NCBI GenBank assembly: GCA_002422725.1
Contig: DITE01000075.1
Span: 1 to 47,714 of the forward strand
Length of the DNA: 47,714 nt
Direction: 5' to 3'
From: Bacteroidales bacterium UBA6192
Lineage (GTDB): Bacteria; Bacteroidota; Bacteroidia; Bacteroidales; F082
Shown: positions 15,427-24,755 of the stretch, piece after piece
How positions within the stretch are numbered: the stretch's first letter is position 1
Layout of the letters: the number at the start of each line of letters is the position of its first letter
Translations under genes and position numbers: made by a program
The notes under the pieces: generated by a model
Databases searched by the model: none
The model's input: the letters and a program-made list of their open reading frames with translations, nothing else
What the model was told of the DNA's origin: nothing

Positions 15427-15688
15427 AAGGATGTTGTCTGAGTCAATTTAGCTGAACCATACAGCCAGAAGGCTCTGGTTTTGTTTTAGTTTTTGAACTT
15501 TTTCTATGAAGTGAGATAATTTCTGGTTTCCGGCCAATTTTTGTGGCAGAATAATGGTTGTTAATAGATTTTTACCAGGTGTTCTTTCAAAAAGAAGAAA
15601 GTCTTTACCCGTCTAGAGAACCCCAAAAGCCATATTTTTACGACTGTAGGTTTTTGAAAATTATTACTTGCAACCGCTTTATAGCTTA

Positions 15689-16252
15689 TTATTTGCCTAG
15701 TTCGCGGACGTAGTGAATGATTTTCCATCTGTTTTCGGGGGTAATCTGACCACCATGTCCACCCATGAGACCTGATAATGACCCCATTGTAATAACATGA
15801 TATATTTCGCCGTCCGGTTTATTTTTCACATAATCTTCAACAAGTGAAGTGGGTTTGGCAGGAAACAACTTACTGGTGTAAAGATGTCCGTCTCCTTTGC
15901 CTTCCATGCCATGACAATTCATGCAGAATATTTCAAACTGTTGCTTGCCTGTGGCTATCACCTCAGCAGAATGAGGAACTGGGTTGATGAGTTGAACACC
16001 GGCAGCAACCTGATCGGGAAATGATTTGGCTTTGAAAGGATAGGGTGTATGGCCTCTTGGGATCGTTCCTTCTGCCGGAGTGCGCATGGTCTGTCCTTCT
16101 GCGAATACAGGGTTTTCAGAATAGGTGTCATATGCCTGAGAATAAGCCATATCGGGATAATAGATATAACCCGGATGATTTTTGTCCCTGTTGCAGGCTG
16201 ATAAAACAACAAACAGGACTACCAGCAAACCTAAGCTGCTTATTTTTTTCAT
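15689..16252 (-). CDS. actE: ActE, monohaem cytochrome c of alternative complex III
   Basis: A 187-residue lipoprotein (lipobox VLSAC, Cys near residue 20) with one cytochrome c domain. The haem site is CMNCHGMEGKGDG near residue 111, and the likely axial Met lies in VITMGSLSGLMGGHGGQI near residue 155. The N-terminal half has TPAEGTIPRGHTPYPF, typical of ActE. It accepts electrons from the iron-sulfur/haem chain of the complex on the periplasmic side. It starts 3 nt after actF and is the last act gene here, whereas I recall actE normally preceding actF. Confidence 0.92.
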   Translation of the reverse strand: MKKISSLGLLVVLFVVLSACNRDKNHPGYIYYPDMAYSQAYDTYSENPVFAEGQTMRTPAEGTIPRGHTPYPFKAKSFPDQVAAGVQLINPVPHSAEVIATGKQQFEIFCMNCHGMEGKGDGHLYTSKLFPAKPTSLVEDYVKNKPDGEIYHVITMGSLSGLMGGHGGQITPENRWKIIHYVRELGK

Positions 16253-16255
16253 ATC

Positions 16256-17431
16256 TTAATAATTTGTATGGTACTTGATACTTTCCTTATAAAAAGGATG
16301 ATTTTTTGGAACAAGAGGTGCTTTGGATAATGAATAGAAGATGACAAGACTAAACAGACCGATAAAACCGATAGTCAGTCCGATTTCGAGCAAACCAATT
16401 CCTGCCTCTTTACCCACAACACCGGGCATAATGATCTGGTACATGTCGATCCAGTGGCCGATAAATACAATGATTGAAACAGGCAAAAGCACCGAGAACA
16501 TTCTTTTCGAGTTGCGGGTCATCAGAATAAACAAAGGCACCACAAGGTTTAAAATCAGATTCAGAAAGAAAATGTTGTCGAAATATTTTAATCTGGTGTA
16601 GAAATAAATGGTTTCTTCAGGAATATTGGCATACCAGATCAGCATATATTGCGAAAACCAGAGATACGCCCAGAAAATGCTAAACCCGAAAAGGTATTTG
16701 CCCAGATCATGAACATGTTCCGGGTTAACGTGGGTCATATATCCCATATTTTTCAATGCAATCAGAATAATGATCAGCACAGCGATACCACTGGCCAGCA
16801 TGCTTGAAAACACATACCAACCATACAAGGTACTAAACCAATGTGCATCAATCGACATCAGCCAGTCCCATGAAGACGTTACGCTGGTAATGGCATAGAA
16901 TACGATAAAAATAGCAGAAAGCATTCTCAGGCGGTTGAAATAAAACATATCACCATGCTGATCGAGTTTCCGTGATGTTTTTTTGATCAGATGAGCCAGA
17001 AGAATCCATCCGGCAAAATAAATCACGAACCTGATCATGAAAAAGGGCACATTGAGATAGGCCACTTTTTTCAGCAATATTGCATCAAGGTGCTCTTCGT
17101 GAGTCCATTCATACAATGCCGACATGCCTCCAAGGCCAAAAAGCAACAGTAGCAGTATCCCGGCAACAGGAATAAATGAACTCATTGCTTCACCAATGCG
17201 TTGCACGCTTACCTGCCAGCCAGATTCGGCAATAGCATGAACAGCTACAAAGAATAGCCCAACCAGCGCTATTCCAAGGAAATAGAAGCTGTTCAGGAGA
17301 ATGTTGGCTGCAATACGTCCGGGGCCGAGACCTGCGAAGTACCCATAAGCAAGCGAAACGATTCCGATAGCAACCATTACCATGCTTATGGTTACTAATT
17401 TTTTAGAAAGCGTAAATGATTGATTGTCCAT
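16256..17431 (-). CDS. actF: ActF, NrfD-like quinol-binding membrane subunit of alternative complex III
   Basis: A polytopic membrane protein of 391 residues with about ten helices. It carries features of the ActF branch: GLGGMSALYEWTHEEH, SSWDWLMSIDAHWFSTLYGWY, FSIFWAYLWFSQYMLIWYAN and a C-terminal NHPFYKES. ActF is homologous to ActC and forms a second membrane module of the quinol:cytochrome c oxidoreductase. The frame is open upstream to 17626, but that stretch overlaps actD and is not protein-like, so I start at MDNQSF (17431), 13 nt after the actD stop. Confidence 0.93.
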   Translation of the reverse strand: MDNQSFTLSKKLVTISMVMVAIGIVSLAYGYFAGLGPGRIAANILLNSFYFLGIALVGLFFVAVHAIAESGWQVSVQRIGEAMSSFIPVAGILLLLLFGLGGMSALYEWTHEEHLDAILLKKVAYLNVPFFMIRFVIYFAGWILLAHLIKKTSRKLDQHGDMFYFNRLRMLSAIFIVFYAITSVTSSWDWLMSIDAHWFSTLYGWYVFSSMLASGIAVLIIILIALKNMGYMTHVNPEHVHDLGKYLFGFSIFWAYLWFSQYMLIWYANIPEETIYFYTRLKYFDNIFFLNLILNLVVPLFILMTRNSKRMFSVLLPVSIIVFIGHWIDMYQIIMPGVVGKEAGIGLLEIGLTIGFIGLFSLVIFYSLSKAPLVPKNHPFYKESIKYHTNY

Positions 17432-17444
17432 AGCTGAATAATTA

Positions 17445-17960
17445 CTAGGCTTTAAGTTGAATACCTTGTGCCCCTGCATTTGTAAGGGCCATTTGAATGT
17501 TGCTGACTTCTTTTTCGTCCTTTTCCCATATATCAAACACGAGCAGAAAACGGTCGTCGGTAACGCGTTCGTCATGAATAACAGGCTTTGCACCTGGTCC
17601 AAGTTTGTTGTGTACAAAAAAAGCAATTACCATGGCAAATGCTGCAAAAAGAACTGTCATTTCAAAGGTAACGGGCATGAATGACGGCACTGCAAAAAAT
17701 GGTTTGCCACCGAAATTAAGCGGATACGCTTTGGTAAATACCCATGCCTGGAAGAAAAAGCCGACGAGTCCACCGACAACACCGCCAACAAATGCAACCC
17801 TGGTAAGTCTTGATCTTTTTAATCCCAGGGCTTTATCAAGTCCGTGCACCGGAAAGGGAGTAAGCACGTCAAGAGGCTCAACACCATTTGATTTCATCAT
17901 TTTGATGCCTTTCAAAAGATCTTCCTCGTCGTTATAATAGGCAGTAATAAACTTATTCAT
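17445..17960 (-). CDS. actD: ActD, membrane subunit of alternative complex III (DUF3341)
   Basis: About 171 residues. The N-terminal part reads AYYNDEEDLLKGIKMMKSNG, the start of the DUF3341 fold, then LDVLTPFPVHGLDKALGL, two transmembrane helices (about 60-120) with the family pattern GGKPFFAVPSFMPVTFE between them, and a C-terminal DDRFLLVF region. ActD anchors the complex. The frame opens at 17969; MNKF at 17960 reduces the overlap with actC to 8 nt (ATGAATAA) and fits family starts. Confidence 0.92.
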   Translation of the reverse strand: MNKFITAYYNDEEDLLKGIKMMKSNGVEPLDVLTPFPVHGLDKALGLKRSRLTRVAFVGGVVGGLVGFFFQAWVFTKAYPLNFGGKPFFAVPSFMPVTFEMTVLFAAFAMVIAFFVHNKLGPGAKPVIHDERVTDDRFLLVFDIWEKDEKEVSNIQMALTNAGAQGIQLKA

Positions 17961-19329
17961 GATGCGCATGTTTTTGATTTTCTCCGGATGATTTCAGGAC
18001 ACTTTTGACTTCTGCAATCGCAATCACAGGGAAAACCCTGATAAACAGCAGAAACAAAGTAAAGAATAAGCCAAGTGTGCCAACATACAACCCTACTTCA
18101 ACAAGGGTAGGTTTATACATGGTCCAGCTCGAAGGGAGATAGTCACGGTGAAGGGAAGTTACAACAATCACAAAGCGTTCGAACCACATTCCGATGTTAA
18201 CAAATATTGAAATGATAAAGGTTGCAACCAGACTTGTCCTGATTTTTTTGAACCAGAAAAGCTGTGGAGTGATCACATTGCATGTCATCATGATCCAGTA
18301 AGCCCAGGCATAAGGACCAAATGCCCTGTTAAAGAAAGCATAGGTTTCATATTCAACACCTGAATACCAGGCCATAAAGAATTCTGTGAGATAGGCTATT
18401 CCAACTATTGAACCCGTGAGGATGATGATTTTGTTCATCGACTCAATGTGGTTTACTGTAATGTAATCTTCCAGATGAAGCGCTTTTCGGGCAACGATCA
18501 GCAAGGTGAGTACCATAGCAAAACCCGAAAAAATAGCACCTGACACAAAATAGGGGGGGAAGATGGTGGTGTGCCAGCCCGGAATAACTGAAGTGGCAAA
18601 GTCAAAGCTCACGATAGTATGCACCGACAAAACCAAAGGGGCTGCCAAACCGGCGAGGACAAGGCTGATGGTTTCGTGCCTCGACCAATGACGGGCTGAA
18701 CCTGTCCAGCCAAAACTCAAAAATCCATAGATGGCTTTTCTGATTTTGTTGGTGGCTTTGTCGCGAACAGTTCCGATATCCGGGATCAGTCCTACATACC
18801 AGAAGATCAGGGACACGGCAAAATAGGTTGAAATCGCAAATACGTCCCATAACAAGGGTGAGTTAAAGTTAACCCACAAATCGCGTGTGTTTGGGTAAGG
18901 GAAAATAAAAAATCCCAGCAGCAACCGACCCATGTGAATAAGCGGGAAAAAACCGGCACATGCAATGGCTATCAATGTCATAGCTTCGGCAGAACGATTG
19001 ATACTGGTTCTCCATTTCTGTCGGAAAAGCAGGAGGATAGCTGAGATAAAAGTCCCGGCATGTCCGATACCGACCCACCAAACGAAGTTGGTGATATCCC
19101 ATGCCCATCCAATTGTTTTGTTTAGTCCCCAGGTTCCGATTCCGTTAAAAACGGTTTCGTATGATGCCCAGGCTCCCATTAAGGCAGCCGCACCTGCAAG
19201 GGCAATTCCCATATACCAATACTTTGAGGGCTTGCCAGCCATGGGCGACAGAATATCCTTAGTCACCTGACTGTAATTCTTGTTACCTCTGATGAGTGGT
19301 TCTCTGATAGGAGATACGTACATGCTCAA
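17953..19329 (-). CDS. actC: ActC, NrfD-like quinol-binding membrane subunit of alternative complex III
   Basis: A 458-residue membrane protein of the NrfD/PsrC family with about ten helices. Recognisable segments are TNFVWWVGIGHAGTFISAILLL, SAEAMTLIAIACAGFFPLIHMGR, FEMAWYSG-type sequence (EFFMAWYSGVEYE) and PQLFWFKKIRTS. It binds menaquinol and passes electrons to ActB. It sits between actB (11-nt gap) and actD (short overlap), so it is part of one operon. The His-rich C-terminus (KHAHHE) is short and probably not functional in metal binding. Confidence 0.95.
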   Translation of the reverse strand: MSMYVSPIREPLIRGNKNYSQVTKDILSPMAGKPSKYWYMGIALAGAAALMGAWASYETVFNGIGTWGLNKTIGWAWDITNFVWWVGIGHAGTFISAILLLFRQKWRTSINRSAEAMTLIAIACAGFFPLIHMGRLLLGFFIFPYPNTRDLWVNFNSPLLWDVFAISTYFAVSLIFWYVGLIPDIGTVRDKATNKIRKAIYGFLSFGWTGSARHWSRHETISLVLAGLAAPLVLSVHTIVSFDFATSVIPGWHTTIFPPYFVSGAIFSGFAMVLTLLIVARKALHLEDYITVNHIESMNKIIILTGSIVGIAYLTEFFMAWYSGVEYETYAFFNRAFGPYAWAYWIMMTCNVITPQLFWFKKIRTSLVATFIISIFVNIGMWFERFVIVVTSLHRDYLPSSWTMYKPTLVEVGLYVGTLGLFFTLFLLFIRVFPVIAIAEVKSVLKSSGENQKHAHHE

Positions 19330-19340
19330 TTTGGATTAGG

Positions 19341-22301
19341 TTATACGTTTGTGTTTTTTACTTTGGTCAGATAGCCTACTGAAGGCAATACATGCAATTC
19401 TTCCAGAACGTGGTAATTGCGCTCATCGGCAAACATTTTTGCAACCCGGCTTTCTGTATCATTCAGGTTACCAAAAACAATTGCCTGCGACGGACAGGCC
19501 TGGGCACATGCTGTAACAACTTCGCCATCAACAAGTTCTCTGTTTTCAATTTTGGCTGTAAGTTTTGTGTCCTGAATACGCTGAATGCAGAATGAGCATT
19601 TTTCAATTACTCCTTTGGCCCGGGTGGTTACATCCGGATTCAGCACAAGTTTTCTCAGATCAACAGTCATTTCGGCCGGATCATACAGATTGCCCTGGAA
19701 GCTGTCTGCATTGGTGTAGTCAAAGAAATTGAAGCGGCGAACTTTATAAGGGCAGTTGTTGTTGCAATACCGGGTGCCGATACACCTGTTATAGGCCATC
19801 TGATTAATGCCTTCGTTGCTATGTGTTGTGGCTGCCACAGGACAAACATTTTCGCAGGGGGCGTTATCACAGTGCTGACACATTACTGGCTGCCTGATAA
19901 GTTCGGGGTTGTCCGGATCGCCTTTGTAATACCGGTCAATCCTGATCCAATGCATTTCGCGGGCCATAAGTACCTGCTCTTTGCCAACTACCGGCACATT
20001 GTTTTCGGCCGAGCAGGCTACGATACAAGCATTGCAGCCAATACATGAGTTCAGGTCAATGGCCATTCCCCAATGAAAACCATCATATGTCTTTTTCGGA
20101 TAAATGGATTTCAGGTGTTTTTTAATCTCTTCGCGAACTTCATTGCCCGAATTCGGTTTTACGAGATATTCCTGAAGCGTTGTATCGCGCACAATTTCAC
20201 GCCCTTCCATGGAATGGTGGGTTTGCGTGCGGGCAAGACGGTAATTTCCTGCAACTTTATTGATTACTACACCAGCTGTTTGAAGATGACGCGAACCATC
20301 CTCCATTTTAACAAGTGGATAAGCATTCACCCCAATCCCTTCGGACGATTTTCCTGATTTTTCACGTCCATAACCAAGAGCCAGCGAAACGGTATGGTGC
20401 TCCTGTCCTGGCTGAATAATCACCGGATATGGACCAGTCTGGTTTATTGTAATGAGATCTTCATCCTTCAATCCGTATTCATCGGCAAGTTTTTGAGAAA
20501 CTGCAGCATAGTTGTCCCAGCAAATTTTAGTGATAGGATCCGGGAGTTCCTGAAGCCATGGGTTGTTGGCATGTTTGCCATTTCCAACACTTATGTTATA
20601 ATACAGATCAAGGTCAATATCGCTGGCTGTCAGCACGGATGCTTTGCCGACAAGACCTTCAATATCAGTGTCGATATATACCAAAGGTTTTGGATCAATA
20701 ATTCCGGAATCGTAAATGCCGTCATGAATCTTTTCATTCCAGAATGCAGTAAAGCTTAAATAGCCTGAAGCAGGAAATAAGTTCTTCTCCCAGTATTCCT
20801 GGATAAACAATCTGAAATCTTTTTCCTTACCAGCCCATTTAAGCAGGCTTTCCTGTGCCGAACGGGTGTTGAAAATGGGTCGGATGGCTGGCTGAGCAAA
20901 GGTGTAATGCCCGGTTTTAACTTCAAAATCATTCCATGATTCAAGAAAATGATGATCCGGACAAACGAAATCAACATACGAACTTGTTTCTTCTCTGAGT
21001 ACCGGCATGCTGATTTTCAGACTGGCTTTTTGTAAGCCACTGATTACCTTATCACTTTCAGGATAATCATACACAGGATTAACATCGTAAAGGATAATGC
21101 CATCAACAAGTCCCGCATTGAGCTCATCAATCAGCTTTGCCATTACCTGATCATTTCCCTGCCTTACCTTCAGATGTACCTGGGTATTTGTGGTGTTTTC
21201 ATAGTTTCCAAGCAGTTGATTGATAGCATTGACGATGAGTTGTGTTTCGTGGTCATTGCTGTTGCAAACAACAAGCGATGTGCCTTTTGCATCAAGCAAT
21301 TCATTGGCAATTGCCGGCATTTCGGCTACCGGCCCATTCTGTGATGATTGTTGAATCAGGGCAAGATACAATTGAGCAATAGCTGCTTTTTGCTGTGAGG
21401 GTTTGAGGGCAATGCGTTTGTCAGCATTCGATCCTGTAAGCGACATTCCACCTTCCAGATGAATATGACGCGACATGGTGGTTTTCCCCTCATGCAGTTT
21501 TCTGTTCGAAATATATTGCCGGGTAAACTCAACAGGTGAAAGCCAGGTGCCTAAAAAATCGGCATCGAAACTAACGATCAGCTTAGCCTTGTCGAAATGG
21601 TATGAAGGAACAAAGGCTTCACCAAAACTTATTTCATTGGCTTTTCTAATCCCCGAAGCAGAAACGTTATCGTATTGAATATGCGAAGTTGTTGGATACT
21701 TTTCACTAAAAGCTGCTATAACTGCCTTTGTTGATGGACTAATGATTGTAGGAGTCAGCATGACAATTTTGCCTCCTTTTGCGCTGATGGCTTCAAGCTT
21801 ATCTGTGATCTGCCTGTCCATTTCTGACCAACTTGCTTCTTCACCCTGAACAAGGGGTTTTGTGTAGCGGTAGTTATCATACAGGTTAAGCACCGATGCC
21901 TGAGCGCGTGCACTGGTTCCTCCACCAGTTATGGCCGATAGCTTATTTCCTTCTATCTTGATAGGCCTGCCATCTCTTACTTTGACAAGAATGCTGCAAT
22001 AATCGGTGCCATCAAAAAATGTGGATGCATAATAACTTGCTTTACCAGGAACTATCTCCTCGGGCTGAATAAGGTATGGGATAGCTTTGCGGACAGGTTG
22101 CTCACAACTTGCAACAACAGCAGCTGAGGCAACGGTGAATCCAAAAAGTTTCAGAAAGTCGCGCCTGTTAGGTTCGTTGTTTTTCTTTGCTTCCTGTTCC
22201 AGGGCAAGCAGACTTTTTTTATCACCTAACATTTCATGGTCTTGAATCTGATCCGGGTTGATTGTCAGTTCTTCAAGACTTCTATAATATTTCTTTTCCA
22301 T
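19341..22301 (-). CDS. actB: ActB, iron-sulfur subunit of alternative complex III (molybdopterin-oxidoreductase-like fusion)
   Basis: A 986-residue fusion. Near residue 46 is a Tat-like signal (RRDFLKLFGFTVASAAVV) ending in a Cys, the variant form usual for this family. Residues about 70-700 resemble a molybdopterin oxidoreductase but are known in this family to lack the cofactor. Residues about 740-960 are a ferredoxin-like domain with four cysteine clusters: CIGCNACIVAC, CQHCDNAPCENVC, CIGTRYCNNNC and CSFCIQ...CAQAC. ActB carries electrons from quinol towards the c-haems. It follows actA by 27 nt. Confidence 0.96.
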   Translation of the reverse strand: MEKKYYRSLEELTINPDQIQDHEMLGDKKSLLALEQEAKKNNEPNRRDFLKLFGFTVASAAVVASCEQPVRKAIPYLIQPEEIVPGKASYYASTFFDGTDYCSILVKVRDGRPIKIEGNKLSAITGGGTSARAQASVLNLYDNYRYTKPLVQGEEASWSEMDRQITDKLEAISAKGGKIVMLTPTIISPSTKAVIAAFSEKYPTTSHIQYDNVSASGIRKANEISFGEAFVPSYHFDKAKLIVSFDADFLGTWLSPVEFTRQYISNRKLHEGKTTMSRHIHLEGGMSLTGSNADKRIALKPSQQKAAIAQLYLALIQQSSQNGPVAEMPAIANELLDAKGTSLVVCNSNDHETQLIVNAINQLLGNYENTTNTQVHLKVRQGNDQVMAKLIDELNAGLVDGIILYDVNPVYDYPESDKVISGLQKASLKISMPVLREETSSYVDFVCPDHHFLESWNDFEVKTGHYTFAQPAIRPIFNTRSAQESLLKWAGKEKDFRLFIQEYWEKNLFPASGYLSFTAFWNEKIHDGIYDSGIIDPKPLVYIDTDIEGLVGKASVLTASDIDLDLYYNISVGNGKHANNPWLQELPDPITKICWDNYAAVSQKLADEYGLKDEDLITINQTGPYPVIIQPGQEHHTVSLALGYGREKSGKSSEGIGVNAYPLVKMEDGSRHLQTAGVVINKVAGNYRLARTQTHHSMEGREIVRDTTLQEYLVKPNSGNEVREEIKKHLKSIYPKKTYDGFHWGMAIDLNSCIGCNACIVACSAENNVPVVGKEQVLMAREMHWIRIDRYYKGDPDNPELIRQPVMCQHCDNAPCENVCPVAATTHSNEGINQMAYNRCIGTRYCNNNCPYKVRRFNFFDYTNADSFQGNLYDPAEMTVDLRKLVLNPDVTTRAKGVIEKCSFCIQRIQDTKLTAKIENRELVDGEVVTACAQACPSQAIVFGNLNDTESRVAKMFADERNYHVLEELHVLPSVGYLTKVKNTNV

Positions 22302-22328
22302 GCAGAAATTGTGTAAGTGAGTTTCAGA

Positions 22329-23543
22329 TTAATAATGACATTTCATACAGTTGTCACCTCCGACCATATCGGCTGTAACTCTTTTTATTTCACCATTTTT
22401 GAATTGCTCATGGAGCTTTTCATAGGTTTTATAAAATGAGTTGGATGCGAACTGGACTTCAGTTTTCCGGTGGCACTCGAGGCACCATCCCATGCTCAGA
22501 TCGTTCACCTGCATAACGACATCCATTTTTTGGACATCACCGTGGCATTCCTTACAATCGAGTTTGCCTGCATTCACATGTTGGGCATGATTAAAGTACA
22601 CATGATCAGGTAAATTGTGAATCCTTATCCATTCAATTGGCGTTCCTGTTTCCCAGGACTGTGTAACTTTTGCGATCTCTTCTGTACCGGTAATTTTTCC
22701 TGATTTGACGACATTATGGCAATTCATGCAGACATGCGTGCCAGGTATGCCGGCACTTTTGCTTTTTTCAACAGAGGTGTGACAGTATTTACAGTCAATT
22801 TTGTTTTGTTCAGCATGAACTTTATGCGAAAACCAAACAGGCTGGTCGGGTTGATAATACTGTTGACGACCCAGCATGGCGGCTTCTTTATACATAATCT
22901 CACCGATGATAAACAATGATACAAGAATGAGCACAGTATGAACAAATCGCGCTTTAATCACTCTTGTTACCAGCAAATCGAAAATAACGACTATCAGGAT
23001 AATCAAGGTAAGGATAAATGTGGTGCCGAAGTTGCGGTTGGCATCACGCTCCAGATCCTGCAAGCGTGTTTCCCTTTCAGCTTGTTGCGCAGCCATCTCG
23101 TCGAGCATGGTTTGCTTTTGTGTCAGCTGTTCATCAGTAGGAGCTGCCTGAGCAAACTCAGCAGCCACTTTGCCGCCGTTATTGATATATGCCAATATAT
23201 CAAGGATTTGCTCATCGGTTAGCGGATTTGCAGGCATAGGGATCTTGTTGTTCTCCTCAAAAAGTTGAACAGCAATAGGGTCGCCCGATTGAATAACTTC
23301 CTGAGAGTTTCGAATGAATTTTATCAGCCATTCGGTTGTTCTTCTTTCGGTTACACCGGCAAGACTGGGTCCGATGAGTTTAGGCCCGTCGATGTTGTGA
23401 CAGGCCTTACAGACCTGAAAATTTTTTTCGGCTTCGGGTGTTTGCGCCTGGGATGTTAAACCGGAGAGGATGGCTCCTAAAAATATAAAATACAGAACCA
23501 CCCGGTTCAAACTACCTAACTGGGATAAAAATCTAATCATCAT
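22329..23543 (-). CDS. actA: ActA, multihaem cytochrome c of alternative complex III with fused N-terminal cytochrome domain
   Basis: A 404-residue protein with a signal-like N-terminal helix (about 13-33), a monohaem cytochrome c domain (CKACHNIDGPKLIGPSLAGV, about 35-125), a coiled-coil stretch, two membrane helices (about 172-215), and a C-terminal multihaem domain. The multihaem part has five CxxCH sites: CKYCH, CMNCH, CKECH, CLECH and CMKCH. The total is six haem sites, one more than the five usually described for ActA. It is the first act gene and has its own promoter box. It works on the periplasmic side. Confidence 0.94.
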   Translation of the reverse strand: MMIRFLSQLGSLNRVVLYFIFLGAILSGLTSQAQTPEAEKNFQVCKACHNIDGPKLIGPSLAGVTERRTTEWLIKFIRNSQEVIQSGDPIAVQLFEENNKIPMPANPLTDEQILDILAYINNGGKVAAEFAQAAPTDEQLTQKQTMLDEMAAQQAERETRLQDLERDANRNFGTTFILTLIILIVVIFDLLVTRVIKARFVHTVLILVSLFIIGEIMYKEAAMLGRQQYYQPDQPVWFSHKVHAEQNKIDCKYCHTSVEKSKSAGIPGTHVCMNCHNVVKSGKITGTEEIAKVTQSWETGTPIEWIRIHNLPDHVYFNHAQHVNAGKLDCKECHGDVQKMDVVMQVNDLSMGWCLECHRKTEVQFASNSFYKTYEKLHEQFKNGEIKRVTADMVGGDNCMKCHY

Positions 23544-23648
23544 GTGTGATGCTTATTATAATTGAGGTGGATTTTGAATTCGTCTTTTCTGTTAACATCA
23601 TGATTAACAGTTTGTTGATTTTTGGTTTGATACTTCCACAAAGAAGTT

Positions 23649-23656
23649 CAAATATA
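23649..23656 (-). promoter_or_regulatory. Candidate -7 promoter box for the act operon
   Basis: The minus strand reads TATATTTG, matching TAnnTTTG, about 105 nt upstream of actA. The long leader leaves room for regulation. The 317-bp gap 23544-23860 also holds the terminator of the upstream TPM gene and nothing else that I can support. Confidence 0.45.
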
Positions 23657-23681
23657 AAAAGTTTTGTAATCGAAAATAAAA

Positions 23682-23705
23682 AAACAGGTAATCTTTTACC
23701 TGTTT
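23682..23705 (-). terminator. Rho-independent terminator after the TPM/LemA operon
   Basis: AAACAGGTAA and TTACCTGTTT form a perfect 10-bp stem around a 4-nt loop. On the minus strand it is followed by a T-rich tail (TTTTATTTTCG). It lies about 155 nt beyond the TPM gene and just upstream of the act promoter box, so it insulates the two operons. Confidence 0.75.
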
Positions 23706-23860
23706 AGTTAATTTTGTGCAACAAGCACCTCAGGAATTGACTCTATAGTACTGTGTATTAGATAATTATATGCCTTACTGTGCAATAAGTAGGCCTGATA
23801 ACCAGGATTGGATATATGGTTTCAGTTAGTTTGCCTTGATAGTTAGATAACACAAACAAT

Positions 23861-24739
23861 TTACCAGCTTCCACCGGCGCCTCCACCACCAAAGCTGCCT
23901 CCGCCAAAACCTCCGAAACCACCGCCTCCTCCGCCAAATCCTCCTGATCCTCCTGAGAAATTTCCCCAACTACCCGAATGGCTGCGGCCTGCCTGACTGG
24001 CCAAAAATAAAGCAGTCCAGAAGGGAAGATTGCTTTTGCTCCCCAGATGGGAGTTTGTGCGTGAACCTTTCATCATGATGATGATCAGTATCATGACAAC
24101 AATGGGAATAAACCAGGCTCCATTTGCATTGCTTCCGTGTTGTTTATCATAATCTTCGGCAGTAAATTCGCCTGAAGCGAGTGCCATCATGGTATTCAGT
24201 GCATTTGAGATTCCTTGATAATAGTCGTTTTGTTGAAATGACGGTATCATTTCAATTTCAACGATTCTTTTGGCCAATGCATCCGGAATGGCACCTTCGA
24301 GTCCATAACCTGTAGCGATAAATGCATGCCCACGGCTATTCCCAACTTTGGGTTTGATCAGCATAATGGCGCCATTGTTTTTGCCTGCCTGACCAACGCC
24401 CCATTTTTCACCAATACGGTAGGCAAAATCGGCCACATCGTAAGGACCAAGTTCTGGAACCATTATAACTACTATCTGGTTGGAAGTCGTGTCGTTGTAG
24501 TTGCGAAGTTTTGTCTCCAGCTCAAGTACCTGACTTTGTGAAAGCGTTTTGGTGTAATCATTTACCAGCCGTGGTGGTTCGGGCTTATCCGGAATGTCCT
24601 GAGCTGATGCAAAAACGGATGCCAGCATCAGTAATAGAGCCAGAGAGAGGAAAGCCATTATGCTCTTTCTCTTGATCCCGGTTGAATTTCTGATGCCAAT
24701 TTCGGCCCCCAAAGCTGGTATGTATTGTTTCATGGTCAT
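23861..24739 (-). CDS. Secreted TPM-domain protein with Gly-rich tail
   Basis: About 292 residues from this start. A signal-type helix (IMAFLSLALLLMLASVFASAQ) leads into a TPM domain: PPRLVNDYTKTLSQSQVLELETKLRNY, then TSNQIVVIMVPELG, DVADFAYRIGEKWGVG and NNGAIMLI. A second membrane helix (about 215-230) and a long Gly/Phe/Ser-rich tail ending GGAGGSW follow. TPM domains are found in photosystem repair phosphatases and in bacterial envelope proteins of uncertain role. The frame opens at 24775, overlapping the upstream gene by 20 nt; MTMKQ at 24739 avoids this. It is third in a lemA-TPM-TPM operon. Confidence 0.9.
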   Translation of the reverse strand: MTMKQYIPALGAEIGIRNSTGIKRKSIMAFLSLALLLMLASVFASAQDIPDKPEPPRLVNDYTKTLSQSQVLELETKLRNYNDTTSNQIVVIMVPELGPYDVADFAYRIGEKWGVGQAGKNNGAIMLIKPKVGNSRGHAFIATGYGLEGAIPDALAKRIVEIEMIPSFQQNDYYQGISNALNTMMALASGEFTAEDYDKQHGSNANGAWFIPIVVMILIIIMMKGSRTNSHLGSKSNLPFWTALFLASQAGRSHSGSWGNFSGGSGGFGGGGGGFGGFGGGSFGGGGAGGSW

Positions 24740-24755
24740 TGTCAAATAAGTGTGC

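Noticed and set aside
15427..15688. A missing gene or terminator between actE and the FKBP gene
   Set aside because: No frame of useful length and no convincing stem with a T-run was found; only weak AGCC/GGCT and CTTT/AAAG pairings are present.
17432..17626. N-terminal extension of actF
   Set aside because: The 65 extra residues overlap actD in another frame and lack the hydrophobic character of the subunit.
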